A stretch of DNA of 64,000 nucleotides from Agapanthus africanus (taxonomy: Eukaryota > Streptophyta > Magnoliopsida > Asparagales > Amaryllidaceae): positions 187,823,739 to 187,887,738 of the forward strand of contig JASDDO010000026.1 in the NCBI GenBank assembly GCA_030015575.1, read 5' to 3'. Position 1 is the stretch's first letter. Each line of letters starts with the position of its first letter. Below, piece after piece: positions 20,374 to 30,563 of the stretch. The translations under genes and the position numbers were made by a program. A model generated the notes under the pieces. It did not search any database. It saw nothing but the letters and a program-made list of their open reading frames with translations, and was not told the DNA's origin.

Positions 20374-21300
20374 TCACCGAACCTTCATCTTTTTCTGTCG
20401 GCGGGGATAGTCTTGATCTACCATGGAGTCCTGTACCTGTTGCCAAACTTTATAAATTTTAGAGGACATCCGCTGAGGGGGCTGCTCCGGCTTCGCCTTT
20501 GTAACGTTCTCCATTTGTGGAGGAGATCTTTTCAGCACAGCAGTCGGAGAGTTATTGCGCACCCTCCTTAGTGGTTCAAAGCTGTTCCCAGTTGGAATAG
20601 CAATATCAACTTCCACCATTAGAGCTGGCGGAGTCAGTCCAGAAGGGGAATTGCCCCCATCTTTCCTCACTCGGCACCAGTGGCGACGTCGAGCATGTCG
20701 TGCGGCCGGGATTACCTCCGCTGTTGGATCAGCTTTTCCATGCCCCCTGTGTTGGTCATAAATTGTCGTTGTCAGCCTATTGAAGACTGATGTCCGCTGA
20801 GTGGGGATGGCCAACCTATCGAAAGAAGACTTCCGAGCAGGTGAAGCAGCCTTGAAGATTTCGCCTGAAACGGGAGCTAAAACAGTCAGTCTTGTGAAGA
20901 CCGACCCTTTGGCGGGAGAAGATGCTTTGACGACTTCAAGAGCAGGAATGGCTGTCCTTTTTGGGATAACCCTTTCTAGTATCACGGGCTTCTTCATTGG
21001 CCTAAATGAGATTTGGGCCAGTCTGTCAAATACTGAGGCACTGGATTTGGGCGACCCATTGAGAGCGGCCGCTGTAGTTGCAAGCCGATCAAAGACCGAC
21101 TTCTTGGGAGCTTCTTGCGATGGTATAGGGGCGTTGAAGCTTATCGGTGGGAGCATGGTCCTAAAGAACAATCCAGTGGTGGCCTGAGTCACCTGTTCCA
21201 TCGGCAAAGCGAAGATGGAGGCCGCTTGGAGCCCGTAAGTCACTCCTCCGGATGGGACGGAGCGAGAGTTGCAGTTGCAGTTAATGCAGTTTGAAGCCAT
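20374..21300 (-). CDS. E1 N-terminal ORF with five SVFDRL repeats
   Basis: The open frame runs 308 codons from an ATG at 21300 (MASNCINC...), preferred because the in-frame ATG further upstream (21462) overlaps the PBS-like leader. The motif [SG]-S/V-[VS]F-x-RL recurs five times: SVFDRLA, SVFDRLA, SVFTRLT, SSFDRLA and SVFNRLT, at about residues 68, 89, 133, 159 and 171. SVFDRL-type repeats are known from plant gypsy polyproteins, where I recall them downstream of gag; here they precede it. The C-terminal half is basic (RHARRRHWCRVRK), perhaps nucleic-acid binding. Role unknown. Confidence 0.6.
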   Translation of the reverse strand: MASNCINCNCNSRSVPSGGVTYGLQAASIFALPMEQVTQATTGLFFRTMLPPISFNAPIPSQEAPKKSVFDRLATTAAALNGSPKSSASVFDRLAQISFRPMKKPVILERVIPKRTAIPALEVVKASSPAKGSVFTRLTVLAPVSGEIFKAASPARKSSFDRLAIPTQRTSVFNRLTTTIYDQHRGHGKADPTAEVIPAARHARRRHWCRVRKDGGNSPSGLTPPALMVEVDIAIPTGNSFEPLRRVRNNSPTAVLKRSPPQMENVTKAKPEQPPQRMSSKIYKVWQQVQDSMVDQDYPRRQKKMKVR

Positions 21301-21447
21301 TGATCTTCTGTTTTCTGCACGGAGCAAGACACCAAATCTTAGTACCTCGAATCCACAGGCAACTATAGCAAACCGCGATTCATTCGCGAACACGACACAC
21401 GAAGTGTGGAATGGAAAGAGGAAAAGGTCCCACCGGGCGTGCCAGAA

Positions 21448-21463
21448 TCTGTTCCCCACCAAA
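21448..21463 (-). other. PBS-like leader start of E1
   Basis: Read on the minus strand, TTTGGTGGGGAACAGA is followed by TTCTGGCACGCCCGGTGGGACC-like sequence, the typical leader just after the primer binding site in Tat-type elements. The expected tRNA-matching part is degenerate, and the sequence forms the outer end of the palindrome instead of adjoining the LTR. Confidence 0.45.
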
Positions 21464-22570
21464 GCATGAAGACGCGATAAACGTCTCGCCTGAATTTCGG
21501 GGAAGATACTAATTGGTGCTATCCGTCCACCTCTCCTAAGATGCCAAGTTGATTTATGACACCACGTATCGTAGGCTTAAACGGATGCGGCCGATCTAGC
21601 AGAATTCGTCAGATTACCCCTCATTTGTGAGGTTTTTTTTATTGTGGGGACGCTCTTCCCTGCAGGCGCAAGCCCCTGCAGTTAATTACGCTACCGCATC
21701 GCGGTAACAACTTTCTCCTTCTCCAGATGGTCACTTCGTGTCGTATGTGTTTGTTTTGTTTTTTGTTGCCCGTGGATTGTATACGGAGTCTAATTTATGT
21801 TGTCGCCCATAGGACGTGGATTAGTCCAAATCCGTATCTTCTAAGATTTGGGTTTGGGGTTAAGTTTAAGGATACGTTAGTCTCATTTGAGACTGAGATC
21901 AACTTAAATGTTTGTTAAGGATGCGTTAGTCTAATTTTAGACTAAGATCAACTTAACGGTTTGTTAAGGACACGTTAGTCTAAAATTAGACTAACGTATC
22001 CTTAAGCAATGGTTAAGTTGACCTTAGTCTAAAATTAGAATAACGTGTCCTTAACAAACTGTTAAGTTGATCTTAATCTAAAATTAGGCTAACACATCCT
22101 TAACAAACATTTAAGTTGATCTTAGTCTCAAATGAGACTAACGTATCCTTAAACCCAACTCCAAACCCAAATCTAAGAAGATACGGATTTAGACTAATCC
22201 ACGCTCTACGGGAGACAACATAAATTAGTCTCCGTATACAATCCACGGGCAACCAAAAACAAAACAAACACACACGACATGAATTGACCATCTGGAGAAG
22301 GAGAAAGTTGTTACCGTGATGCGGTAGCGTAATTAACTGCAGGGGCTTGCGCCTGCAGGGAAGAGCGTCCCCACAATAAAGAAAACCTGTCAAATGAGGG
22401 GGAATCTGACGAAGTCTGCTACATCGGCCGCATCCGTTTAAACCTACGATACGTGGTGTCATAAATCAACTTAGCATCTTCGAAGAGGTGGACGGATAGC
22501 ACCAATTAGCATCTGCTCCGAAATTCAGGCGAGACGTTTATCGCATCTCCATCTTTCGGCGGGGAACAGA
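21448..22570. repeat. 1.12-kb near-perfect palindrome
   Basis: The arms 21448-21995 and 22025-22570 are inverted copies, roughly 90 % identical by eye, centred near 22009 with a spacer of about 30 bp. Outer ends are TCTGTTCCCC and GGGGAACAGA. The inner 130 bp of each arm holds about three 48-bp sub-repeats (AAGGATACGTTAGTCT...AACTTAA...TTTGTT). The outer end of the left arm is the PBS-like leader of E1. The right arm ends 12 bp from the E1 LTR. The arms are not copies of that LTR. Confidence 0.92.
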
Positions 22571-22582
22571 CATCCTTTATTT

Positions 22583-24221
22583 TGTTCTCAGAATATTCAA
22601 ATAAGTGTTAAACACTTTTGGTATTCGGGCCATCACGTGTTGGCACGTGATGGGTATCCATGTATTAATTATTAAAGCGTTTATCAGGGGTCACGTAGGG
22701 TCACGTGAGGGCGCCCAAAATTGATTATGCCTTTGGATATGTTCTCTTTATTTTGAGGGTCACATGGGAGCACGTGAGGCATTTCCTCCAAGTTTTTCTT
22801 TCTTATTTTGAGGGATCTGTTTTAGGGGTCACGTGGGGTCACGTGACCTATTCTTGTTCTTTCTTTTTTACTCATCGAGGAGAAAGGTCACGTGTTACCG
22901 CGTGACCAAGTTCTTTTCGTGCATGGAAAGTTTCAAGTCTGTTGTTTTAAGAATTAAATTCTCCGTAGGGTTACACCCTAATTTTGTTTTAGAGGAATTA
23001 AATTCCTGTGTATTTGGAAGAATTAAATTCTTATATAGGGTTAAACCCTAGTTTCATTTGGAGGAATTGAATTCCTATGAATTTGGGAGAATTAAATTCT
23101 GATATAGGATTAAACCCTAGTTTCATTTGGAGGAATTAAATTCCTATGAATTTCGGGAATTAAATTTCTTAAACTCAAATTCTTCCTTCTGAGGTTTGGA
23201 TCTGCATGGCAGAATCTCACCGATGAGAATTAAATTCTCAAATTGTGCGGAGATCTGCTTCTGCAGATCTTCAACCAGAGGAAGAACCAAGTTCTTTTGC
23301 AGAAGAGTTAAACTCTTAGATTGAGAATTAAATTCTCTTTTTGTTTTGTAGAGCTTTGATCCCTTTCCCTTTTCTCACCTAAGGTTTCTTTTCTTGAGAA
23401 TTAAATTCTCCTTTCTTTTCTCTCTGTTATTTTTCTTCAGAAAATTCCACGATCCAAAAATCCATCTATCTTCTCTTCTTGGCTCCTACTTATAGGAGAA
23501 AGAAAGCAATCAATTTGTTTAGTAAATCTTTCATTGAAAGATTTTGTTTGTTTTTGTAACTAACATGATCTTTTAGATCACTTAGTGAATTTTATTCACT
23601 ATTGGATTTTTAATCCAGAAGATATTCTGTTTGTTATTCTTAGTGAATTTTTGGGAAATCTTTCCTTGTATAAAATCTTTCCATAAATTGGTGATTTTTA
23701 ATCACCATTGGATTTTTAATCCAATGGTGCTCCGCTTTACAGAGCATAATCCTTTTTTTGTTTGTTTGGAAAGATTTAAAGAAATACTTTCCCAGTTAGG
23801 GTCTTTGATTTCCCTCAATTAGAATTTAATTCTATTAACTTATAAGGCTTTTAAAGCTCATCACGTGTTAGCACGTGATCCCAACATTTGTCCATTGAAA
23901 TAGAATTTAATTCTATCAATTAGAGAGCTGAGGGACCTGTCACGTTTTGGTACGTGACCCTCTTTTGTTCAGAATTTAATTCTGCCTTTTAGCAGAGCTA
24001 AAGGACCACCACGTGTCAGCACGTGACCCTTGGTCGCGTGTGAGCACGTGATCCCCCTTTGGGATATTTCCTTAGCTGTTTTGTTATATTTTTTTTGATT
24101 TAGAATTTAATTCTATAAAGTGGAGATCATAGGAAACTATCACGTGTCAACACGTGACCCTTGGTCACGTGTGAGCACGTGGTACCTCATTGAGGTATTT
24201 CCTGATTTTTATCAGGGAACA
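22583..24221 (-). repeat. E1 right LTR (5' LTR in element sense), 1,639 bp
   Basis: It starts TGTTCTCA and ends GGGAACA, giving 5-bp terminal inverted repeats. It contains 16 CACGTG hexamers by eye, many as inverted pairs such as TCACGTGTTGGCACGTGA, and the same string of short hairpins as the left copy. The flank after 24221 (CTAGC) falls inside a copia LTR sequence, so CTAGC is the predicted target-site duplication. Confidence 0.92.
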
Positions 24222-25294
24222 CTAGCGTATTGACGAGTCTTAGAGTCCCACAAAGGGGTTTCCGAGCTCAGGCGAAACGATGTGGAGGCGCATATGGGGA
24301 TATGTGCGGTAGCTAAATTAAATACGTGTATATGATACCGTATTTTAATCTTGCATTTTTTACTGGTCGGGTCGTATGTGATATGACCGGATTCTTAAAT
24401 CAAGTGTTGATTTAATATAATGTGACCATTAGCTCATTATTAAATCCTTTCTTTATTTGTATGCATGCATGTATGTATGTATGTTTATATTGATATATAT
24501 ACACACATGCATGTATACATGTGTCATGGTTGATGATACATTGGAGATGGCTATGCTAGACTCACATGGAAACATTTATGATATTTTAATTATTGAGTTA
24601 ATGGAAATTAGGAATAAATCCATGGTTGATATTTTCTCTCTACACACTTCTTAAAACATCTTAATGTAACCATGGTCTCATTTCTAATCCTCCACCAACT
24701 CAACTACTAAAAATATCTAGATATTTCCATGCCATGGTTAAGAGTGAGTGTGACTCTCTCTCTCTTATATTATTATTTTCTTGTGCCTTTTTTCCTTAAG
24801 CTCTAGCTTAGCCATTTCCATCTCCTTCTTTCTCTAAGCTCTCTACCTTTTTCTAGTGAGTGAAAGAGAATGAAAAACAAAGGTTCATTAGTGATAAAAA
24901 TACCCACTTCATCAATCTACATTAGTCTAGCCCACTAGTGTAGGTTGTTTGTCTCACTTCTACTTAGTTCAAATGAAGCAAGGAGCTAGAGTCAAGAAAC
25001 TCCGTGGTGGATCATCGAGGACTTCGAAGGCTTCAAGCAGACCGTTTAAGGTTCGAGTAGAACCAATGATTCAAGGACATATACACGGAGCTTTTGAAGA
25101 GAAGGAGAGGTCTAAAAAGGTTGTAGTTCTTTTTCTCTTAGTGTTAGACACTTACTTGTATGTGATACCTGTTAGCTTTACGCCTAATCCTTTAGTTAGA
25201 TCCTAGACTTTGAGTTTCTTTGCACCCTAGATTTTCTAAAGTTGCATGATTGATGCTTGTTAAAACCTAGTGAGGGTGCTAGGGAATCCTTTCA
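24222..25294 (+). repeat. P1 5' LTR remnant (3' half)
   Basis: It contains GCGTATTGACGAGTCTTAGA and the TTAAATCAAGTGTTGATTTAA hairpin region shared with the E3 LTR, a (TGTA/TGCA)n run near 24460-24490, and an end close to GGGAATCCTTTCA. It is more diverged than the E3 and E4 LTRs. Confidence 0.75.
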
Positions 25295-26832
25295 GCGGCC
25301 ACAGTGTTCTGGCTTAGTGCACTTCGTCGACGGCATCGGGGGTGCGACCATCTTCTAAAGTTTCCGACGAGTATTCGATAATGTAGTCGGGAATCTTTTT
25401 GAATTACCTGACTAAAGTAATTGAAAATTGTTTTCAATTTGAGACTAAAATACAAGGTTTATAGGTTAGGCATGAAATCCAGAATATGAGATATTCCGGG
25501 TTTATGATGTCTAAGGATATACGGATTCTAATTATTGTAGTTTTTCATTTCCTTTCTGCGACCGTAAGTTTAATATGTGGGGTCTCCCAATCTCGTTGAT
25601 ATATATCAACGAAATTCGGGATACACATATTTACTTACATTGATAACATGAGATGTTATGTGTTACTGGTGATATGTTTTATTGGATCGTCGTGATTGAA
25701 TAGACGGGTTTTTTTTATTTGAGATGAAAGTTTTAATTTTCATTCATGTAAAATCTATATGTAATATTCTTTTATTAGGGCACTTTAGGGTTGAGGATGA
25801 TTTCACCATTGTTTTATATTATTTACTTTTCCGCATTAGGATAGAACCAAGGTGAGGAGCACAAGTAGCCAGGTTCTAGAGTCCAATAGGAGACCATCTC
25901 AAGGAGTTGGGACTGGGTCTCCTAGCTCTAGAATTGATAGGTTTACTTGCCGCTCTCGTAGGGGTCTAGGGATGTGAGTTTGGCAATTCATCACGACCGT
26001 GGAATCCGTGTTTTACATTACTGGATAAATTTAAAACACAGACTTCTTAGTATATCCAATATTTCATATATTTCTTCTGCTGCTTGGTTCTGTGATGTGA
26101 TCATATAACTGCGTGAGACGAATGCTATATTATATATTTGATATATAATAAATGTTGCTTATGTTTTGCACCCCCGTTAGTCCAGCCCTCGCTCTGCCGG
26201 TTGTTAAGTAACCTAACGGTGTATGACGGGGCCCCATGGCAAATGTGGATGGCATAAGCATACGTTCTATTTTTGTTTCATTTTTCTGTGAATTTTAGGA
26301 AACATTAAATGATGGTATTTCATTAATGAGATTAATGAAAGAAAAGAAACCTAAAGATATTGTTGAATCAGATTTTTAAAAAACAGGTAGCTCTGGATCT
26401 TTGTTCACATAGTAGTATTCCTTGTAGAATATCCAGTACCTCATTCGATGAGGAAAGAGCCGAGATCCCTTCATCGGGAGTGATTTACTCTTTAGCGAAA
26501 CTAGCAAATGCTATAACCCACTCGATTTGTTTTTCCAGCTGCACTAGTTTTTATTTTGCATAATGGTATTCCATGTATCCAACACCTCATTCGATGAGGA
26601 AAAAGCCGAGTTCCCTTCACCGGGAGTGGCCTCTTTAGCAAAACTAGCAAACGCTACAAAACTATTCGATTTTTAAAACGGAGCTTAAAACACTCAAAAT
26701 TACTAGATTCTACAATGATATCAAGTTCATTACGCTAAGGGTTTTCTTAAAAACCAGAGTAGGCCTCCATCATTTAAGATAAGTGCTATTTAGTATCCGT
26801 GATGCGTTTGTTGACCTCCGTCAATGCGTAAT
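25295..26832 (+). other. P1 leader, first part
   Basis: Non-coding. It aligns with 48690-50170 of E3, including CACTTCGTCGACGG, the doubled box TTCGATGAGG...CCGGGAGTG (near 26450 and 26590) and the first of three leader hairpins (26801-26830), which is cut by S1. Confidence 0.75.
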
Positions 26833-28873
26833 TGTTAGTGTATATGCCCTAGAGGCCATTACTGTATCATACTAGTTTGTATATTACTTGATGGAAGCTT
26901 GGGATATTCACAGCTGTATATACAATCTTGCTCGAAATGGTAGTATGCTACTTGGTTTGTCTCTGCTTTAATATGTGCATGTGTTTCTTTTAGCATATTG
27001 CTGATATACATATTAGTAGAGCCCATAGGATCTTTGCTTGATTACCAGCGTTGTGATGGCGCTCACACTCGTGGGAGCTGGGTGATCTATAAGCACATCC
27101 TTATACAGGTCCCTAGTCGTTGGACTATCGAGACAGGGCATCGATACTCCGGAGTAGACTAGCGTATGCGCTTCTTATCCCAGTGTGGGAGACGGTCTGT
27201 CCCACAGCCGTCAGTACGTCGTACTTGAGATAGTATGCGGGTGCTCGTTAGGTTACGAGTACACTGGACAGGACTCGTCGGGAACTGTTGGTTGGTATTA
27301 TACCTATCGTCGGTTATCAGTTCCCAGGTGACATGAGTACAGCTTAGTCCGCTGACTTGACACTGTCACTTCTCCTCGAGTGTGTTCCCACTGCACTTTG
27401 ATTACTACCCTACCACGGCTCAAAGGAGTCGTGCAAACAGGTAGTTTTTGGGTGCAGTCCCGAAGCACTTGGAGGCAGTGACGGTTAGATAGGATTCGTC
27501 TCTCCCGGTATTGGGGGTTGACATCGCGCTGTGTCCAGGAGAGCCATTACACGAGTAGTCCCTGGCCAGGGCAAGCGAGATATACTGGTAGGTTTCCAGT
27601 GTTATCTCAGGGTGTTCTGGGTTACACTCCGACACGACTTGTACCGCTATTAGGGTACTGACGTTCACCGCCCCTCTAGGCCCACCATGCGATGTATCAG
27701 ACGAACAGACCGGACTGTACGGAGATTGTCACATACAGGCTCAGTAGGAGTTCAGATGGGGTTCACCTCGTCAGTCTTCTTATCGACATCTACCTAGGGA
27801 CCGTTACGTACAGCTAGTGCCGCTTGTGGTCTGTGGTTAAACCCACTGCCAGCGCAGTGTCGAGTCTTTAGAGTCCCACATAGAGAGCTATTCGCCTTTA
27901 GGCAAAATGAGTAGAGGTCGAATGGTTTTGCGACAGGGTTCGTTCACATCCGCGCACTTGTGCACGTTTGCTGTCCGGACAGCTTATACTAGCGGGCTTT
28001 GGTTTAAGCCGGATCCTAGTATATGATTTGGGATTGGTTTTTCTCATTGTATTCGTGTTCCTCGGATCACGAATACGGGTGCGTATGCACAGTTGCTTGA
28101 GTCAGAGGGAGAGGACTTTGATTAGGGTTAATGACTATTGTTATTTTATTAACCCTAATACTTATGTGTGTATTATTGTTAATTGATATTAGTTTAATAA
28201 TTGTGCATGGTTATGGTTGTTGACTATTTGACCTTCTTGACTTGTTGACCGTGGTTGACACTTTGACCATCATCATTTCATTTGGAAGATGCTCTTTGAT
28301 CCTTACAATTTGCATTAAAAATGAAATGATAATGGTCATGTCTTGATTTAGCCATGACAATTATCTCACTAATTATCTAATTACAATAATTCACATATAT
28401 GAGAGAATGCTTCATATTATTCTCTCATTCTATTATTCATATTCTCTCTCTTGTTTTTCCTCTCCCTCAAGCTCTCCCCTCTCATGTGTTGAGAAACACT
28501 TGAGCTTGAGAAAAACCCTCTCTTGATAATCTCTACTCTCATCTAGAGTTCAAGGATTAGCACTTCTTGCACCCTAGTTACTTCTTGCTTGGAGTTGAAG
28601 CCAAAGGTCGAGACTTTCGGGTGGATCTTTCTTCGCGTGAGAAGACGACTAAGGTGACCTCCTTCCACCACTCTAAGGAGCAAGGAGAGAAGGACATAAA
28701 GCCCAAGGTATAACCTTTCTAGCACTTAGCTAGTTTCTAGTTAGCTTTAGCTTGTTTTTGTTTAGCAAAGATCCTTCATAGTCAAGTCCATGTTGCCTAA
28801 TCTCATAAAAATTCGATTTTTATTCCGTTTTCCGCCTCCCCGCAAGTACCGGGGTAGGCAACGTGGACTTACA
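26833..28873 (+). repeat. S1: solo LTR of an Angela-like copia element, 2,041 bp
   Basis: It starts TGTTAGTGTATATGCCCTAG and ends GTGGACTTACA, with a GTAAT duplication at 26828-26832 and 28874-28878. No internal sequence remains, so it is the product of LTR-LTR recombination. The terminal sequence groups it with the M1 LTR. Short frames inside are not genes. Confidence 0.9.
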
Positions 28874-28878
28874 GTAAT

Positions 28879-29499
28879 GTGCGGTAGCTGATTAGTGCTT
28901 ATCTGCAACATGTGATGCGATTGGATTAGAGTAGTCGTACGACCTTTTTGACCTCCATCAAGGGTCGTGCGGGTGGGTTTAATTCAATCATGAAATGAAC
29001 GGGTTGAACTTGACTAGCGACCTATGGTTTGTTAACCTCTGTCAAGGTCATAGGATGATAGGGGTAAAAACAATTATTGGGAATTTCAAGTGTTGGAATT
29101 TGCAATGAGATTGCATACCATCTATATGATTGTTGGATCCCGATACCCACTACGAGTAAGAGTTACTCCTGAGAGAGTTTTTTACTTTACAATTAGCTAA
29201 TCCAGTAGGTGTCTAGAAAGGTGTCATCGGGGTTATGCCTCTAAGAAAAAGAGGTTTATTTTAATTAGGTCTGTACGAAAGCACGGGGAACCTCCCTCGG
29301 AGTACCGACACTGGCCTGGCTGACCGGTTAGCGAAGTTGTAGAATGTAATTAATCCCGGCTAATCTTACCTTTTATGGTTTGAAGGAAGATTTGATAAAA
29401 ACAGTGGGAGCCATCATGATTAGATAAATAATAACCAATCTAATCTTGCTAGAGCGCACGCTAAAGTGTTTTCTTCTCTCTCTTTCCAGGCAACGACCA
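28879..29499 (+). other. P1 leader, second part
   Basis: Non-coding. It contains leader hairpins two (28938-28968) and three (29021-29054), then TAATCCCGGCTA, AAAACAGTGGGAGCC and a pyrimidine tract ending TTTCCAG at 29489, a probable splice acceptor used by this family before the coding region. Confidence 0.7.
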
Positions 29500-30563
29500 A
29501 TGACACGCCTTAATCAAGATAATAATATTGATGTATTGACCGAACCCGCCTTTCATACTAGGCTAGGGAACGTTGGACCCGCTCTATCTTATGACTGTCA
29601 TAAGTCTGAGCAAGGAATAGGGGAATATCATGATTCCCACGCCACCCGGACGAAGAATAAGCATGTTGATGCATTGTCTTCGAGTGTGTTTGTAACTGAG
29701 AACTGTTTCTCAGTTTGCTCAACGTCCTGTGTATTGGATACCAGATCAGGATCCCACGTATGCAATTTGTTACATGGGCTTAAGAAAGGTAGAGACCTGG
29801 GAAAATGTGATAAATCTCTAACTGTAGGGAATGGTCTAATTGTTGCAGCCAAAGCAGTTGGCGATTATCACTTAGTGTTACCAACAGGTAATACATTGAT
29901 TCTGAAAGACTGTTACTACGTACTAAAGATTATATGCAACATTATATCGGTTTCTTTGCTAACTAAAGAATGATATATCTCACATCATAGGATAATGTTA
30001 TGAAAATTTTCCAAAATCAAGTGTTGATTGGATTTGGTACGTTATATAACGGTATATACGTTCTGAATCAAAGTACAGTTCTAAACGTACAGAACACACA
30101 CAAGAGGAAGAGTTCAGAAATGAACGAAGCCTACTTATGGCACTGTAGACTAGGTCATATCAATGCGAGAATCTAGCTAAGTTGCATAAAGATAGATATT
30201 TGAATCCGTTCGAATTTTCATCTTATGAAACTTGCCAGTCATGTTTCAAAAGTAAGATGACCAAAATTCCGTTTACTGGACACGGAGAAAGAGCTACTGA
30301 ACTCTTAGGATGGATACTCAGTGATGTATGCGGTCCTATGTCTGCACATTCCAGGAATGGTTCCTCGTACTTTATTATTACATTCACAGATGAACTCTCA
30401 AGATTCGGACATGTGTTCTTGTTGAAGCACAAGTCTGAAGCCTTTGAGAAATTCATGGAATATAAGTGCGAAGTAGAGAACCAGACAGGAAAAAGGATTA
30501 AAGTCCTACTATCTGATCGGGGAGGAGAATACTTGAGCAGGGAATTCTTAGATTATTTGAAAG
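29500..30563 (+). pseudogene. P1 gag-less pol remnant: protease and integrase N-part
   Basis: The coding region opens MTRLNQDNNIDVLTEP, the short N-terminal peptide shared with M2, E3 and E4, followed by a copia protease region near 29730 and a GAG-pre-integrase / integrase core (CQSCFKSKMTK near 30235, SDVCGPMSAHSR near 30320, SDRGGEYLSREF near 30515). No gag precedes it. M1 was inserted in the integrase at 30563/30564. A few breaks are present. Confidence 0.75.

Larger units (their letters stand above)
1..24221 (-). mobile_element. E1: Tat-like Ty3/gypsy element with gag, no pol and antisense PMD cargo
   Basis: The element is bounded by two LTRs that begin TGTTC and end GAACA in either orientation, at 1-1398 (cut by the window edge) and 22583-24221. 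Reading the minus strand, the order is LTR, palindrome, PBS-like leader, an ORF with SVFDRL repeats, gag, a repeat-rich 3' region, an antisense PMD gene and the second LTR. Gag orientation and the G-rich tract just inside the left LTR (1399-1411, GTGGGGCATT on the minus strand) support the minus orientation. Extra ORFs, sometimes antisense and including PMD genes, and tandem repeats in the 3' untranslated region are known for the Tat lineage. Pol is not recognisable, so E1 is non-autonomous. LTRs differ by about 4-5 % by eye, suggesting 1-2 Myr at grass rates. It is broken in several places and hosts E2. Confidence 0.75.
24222..30563 (+). mobile_element. P1: old Angela-like copia element, the base of the nest
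   Basis: Pieces in element order are the second half of a 5' LTR (24222-25294), leader (25295-26832, then 28879-29499 after solo LTR S1), protease (29500-29973) and integrase (30182-30563), where M1 interrupts it. The LTR piece aligns with 46438-47640 of E3, starting exactly where E1 stopped, so E1 sits in this LTR. The primer binding site and about 1 kb of leader present in E3 are absent. It lacks gag. The copy is broken; the remainder is expected outside the window. Confidence 0.8.

Noticed and set aside
21448-22570. Palindrome arms as copies of the E1 LTR or as MULE terminal repeats
   Set aside because: The arms share no visible sequence with the E1 LTR, and no 8-11-bp flanking duplication is seen outside TCTGTTCCCC/GGGGAACAGA.
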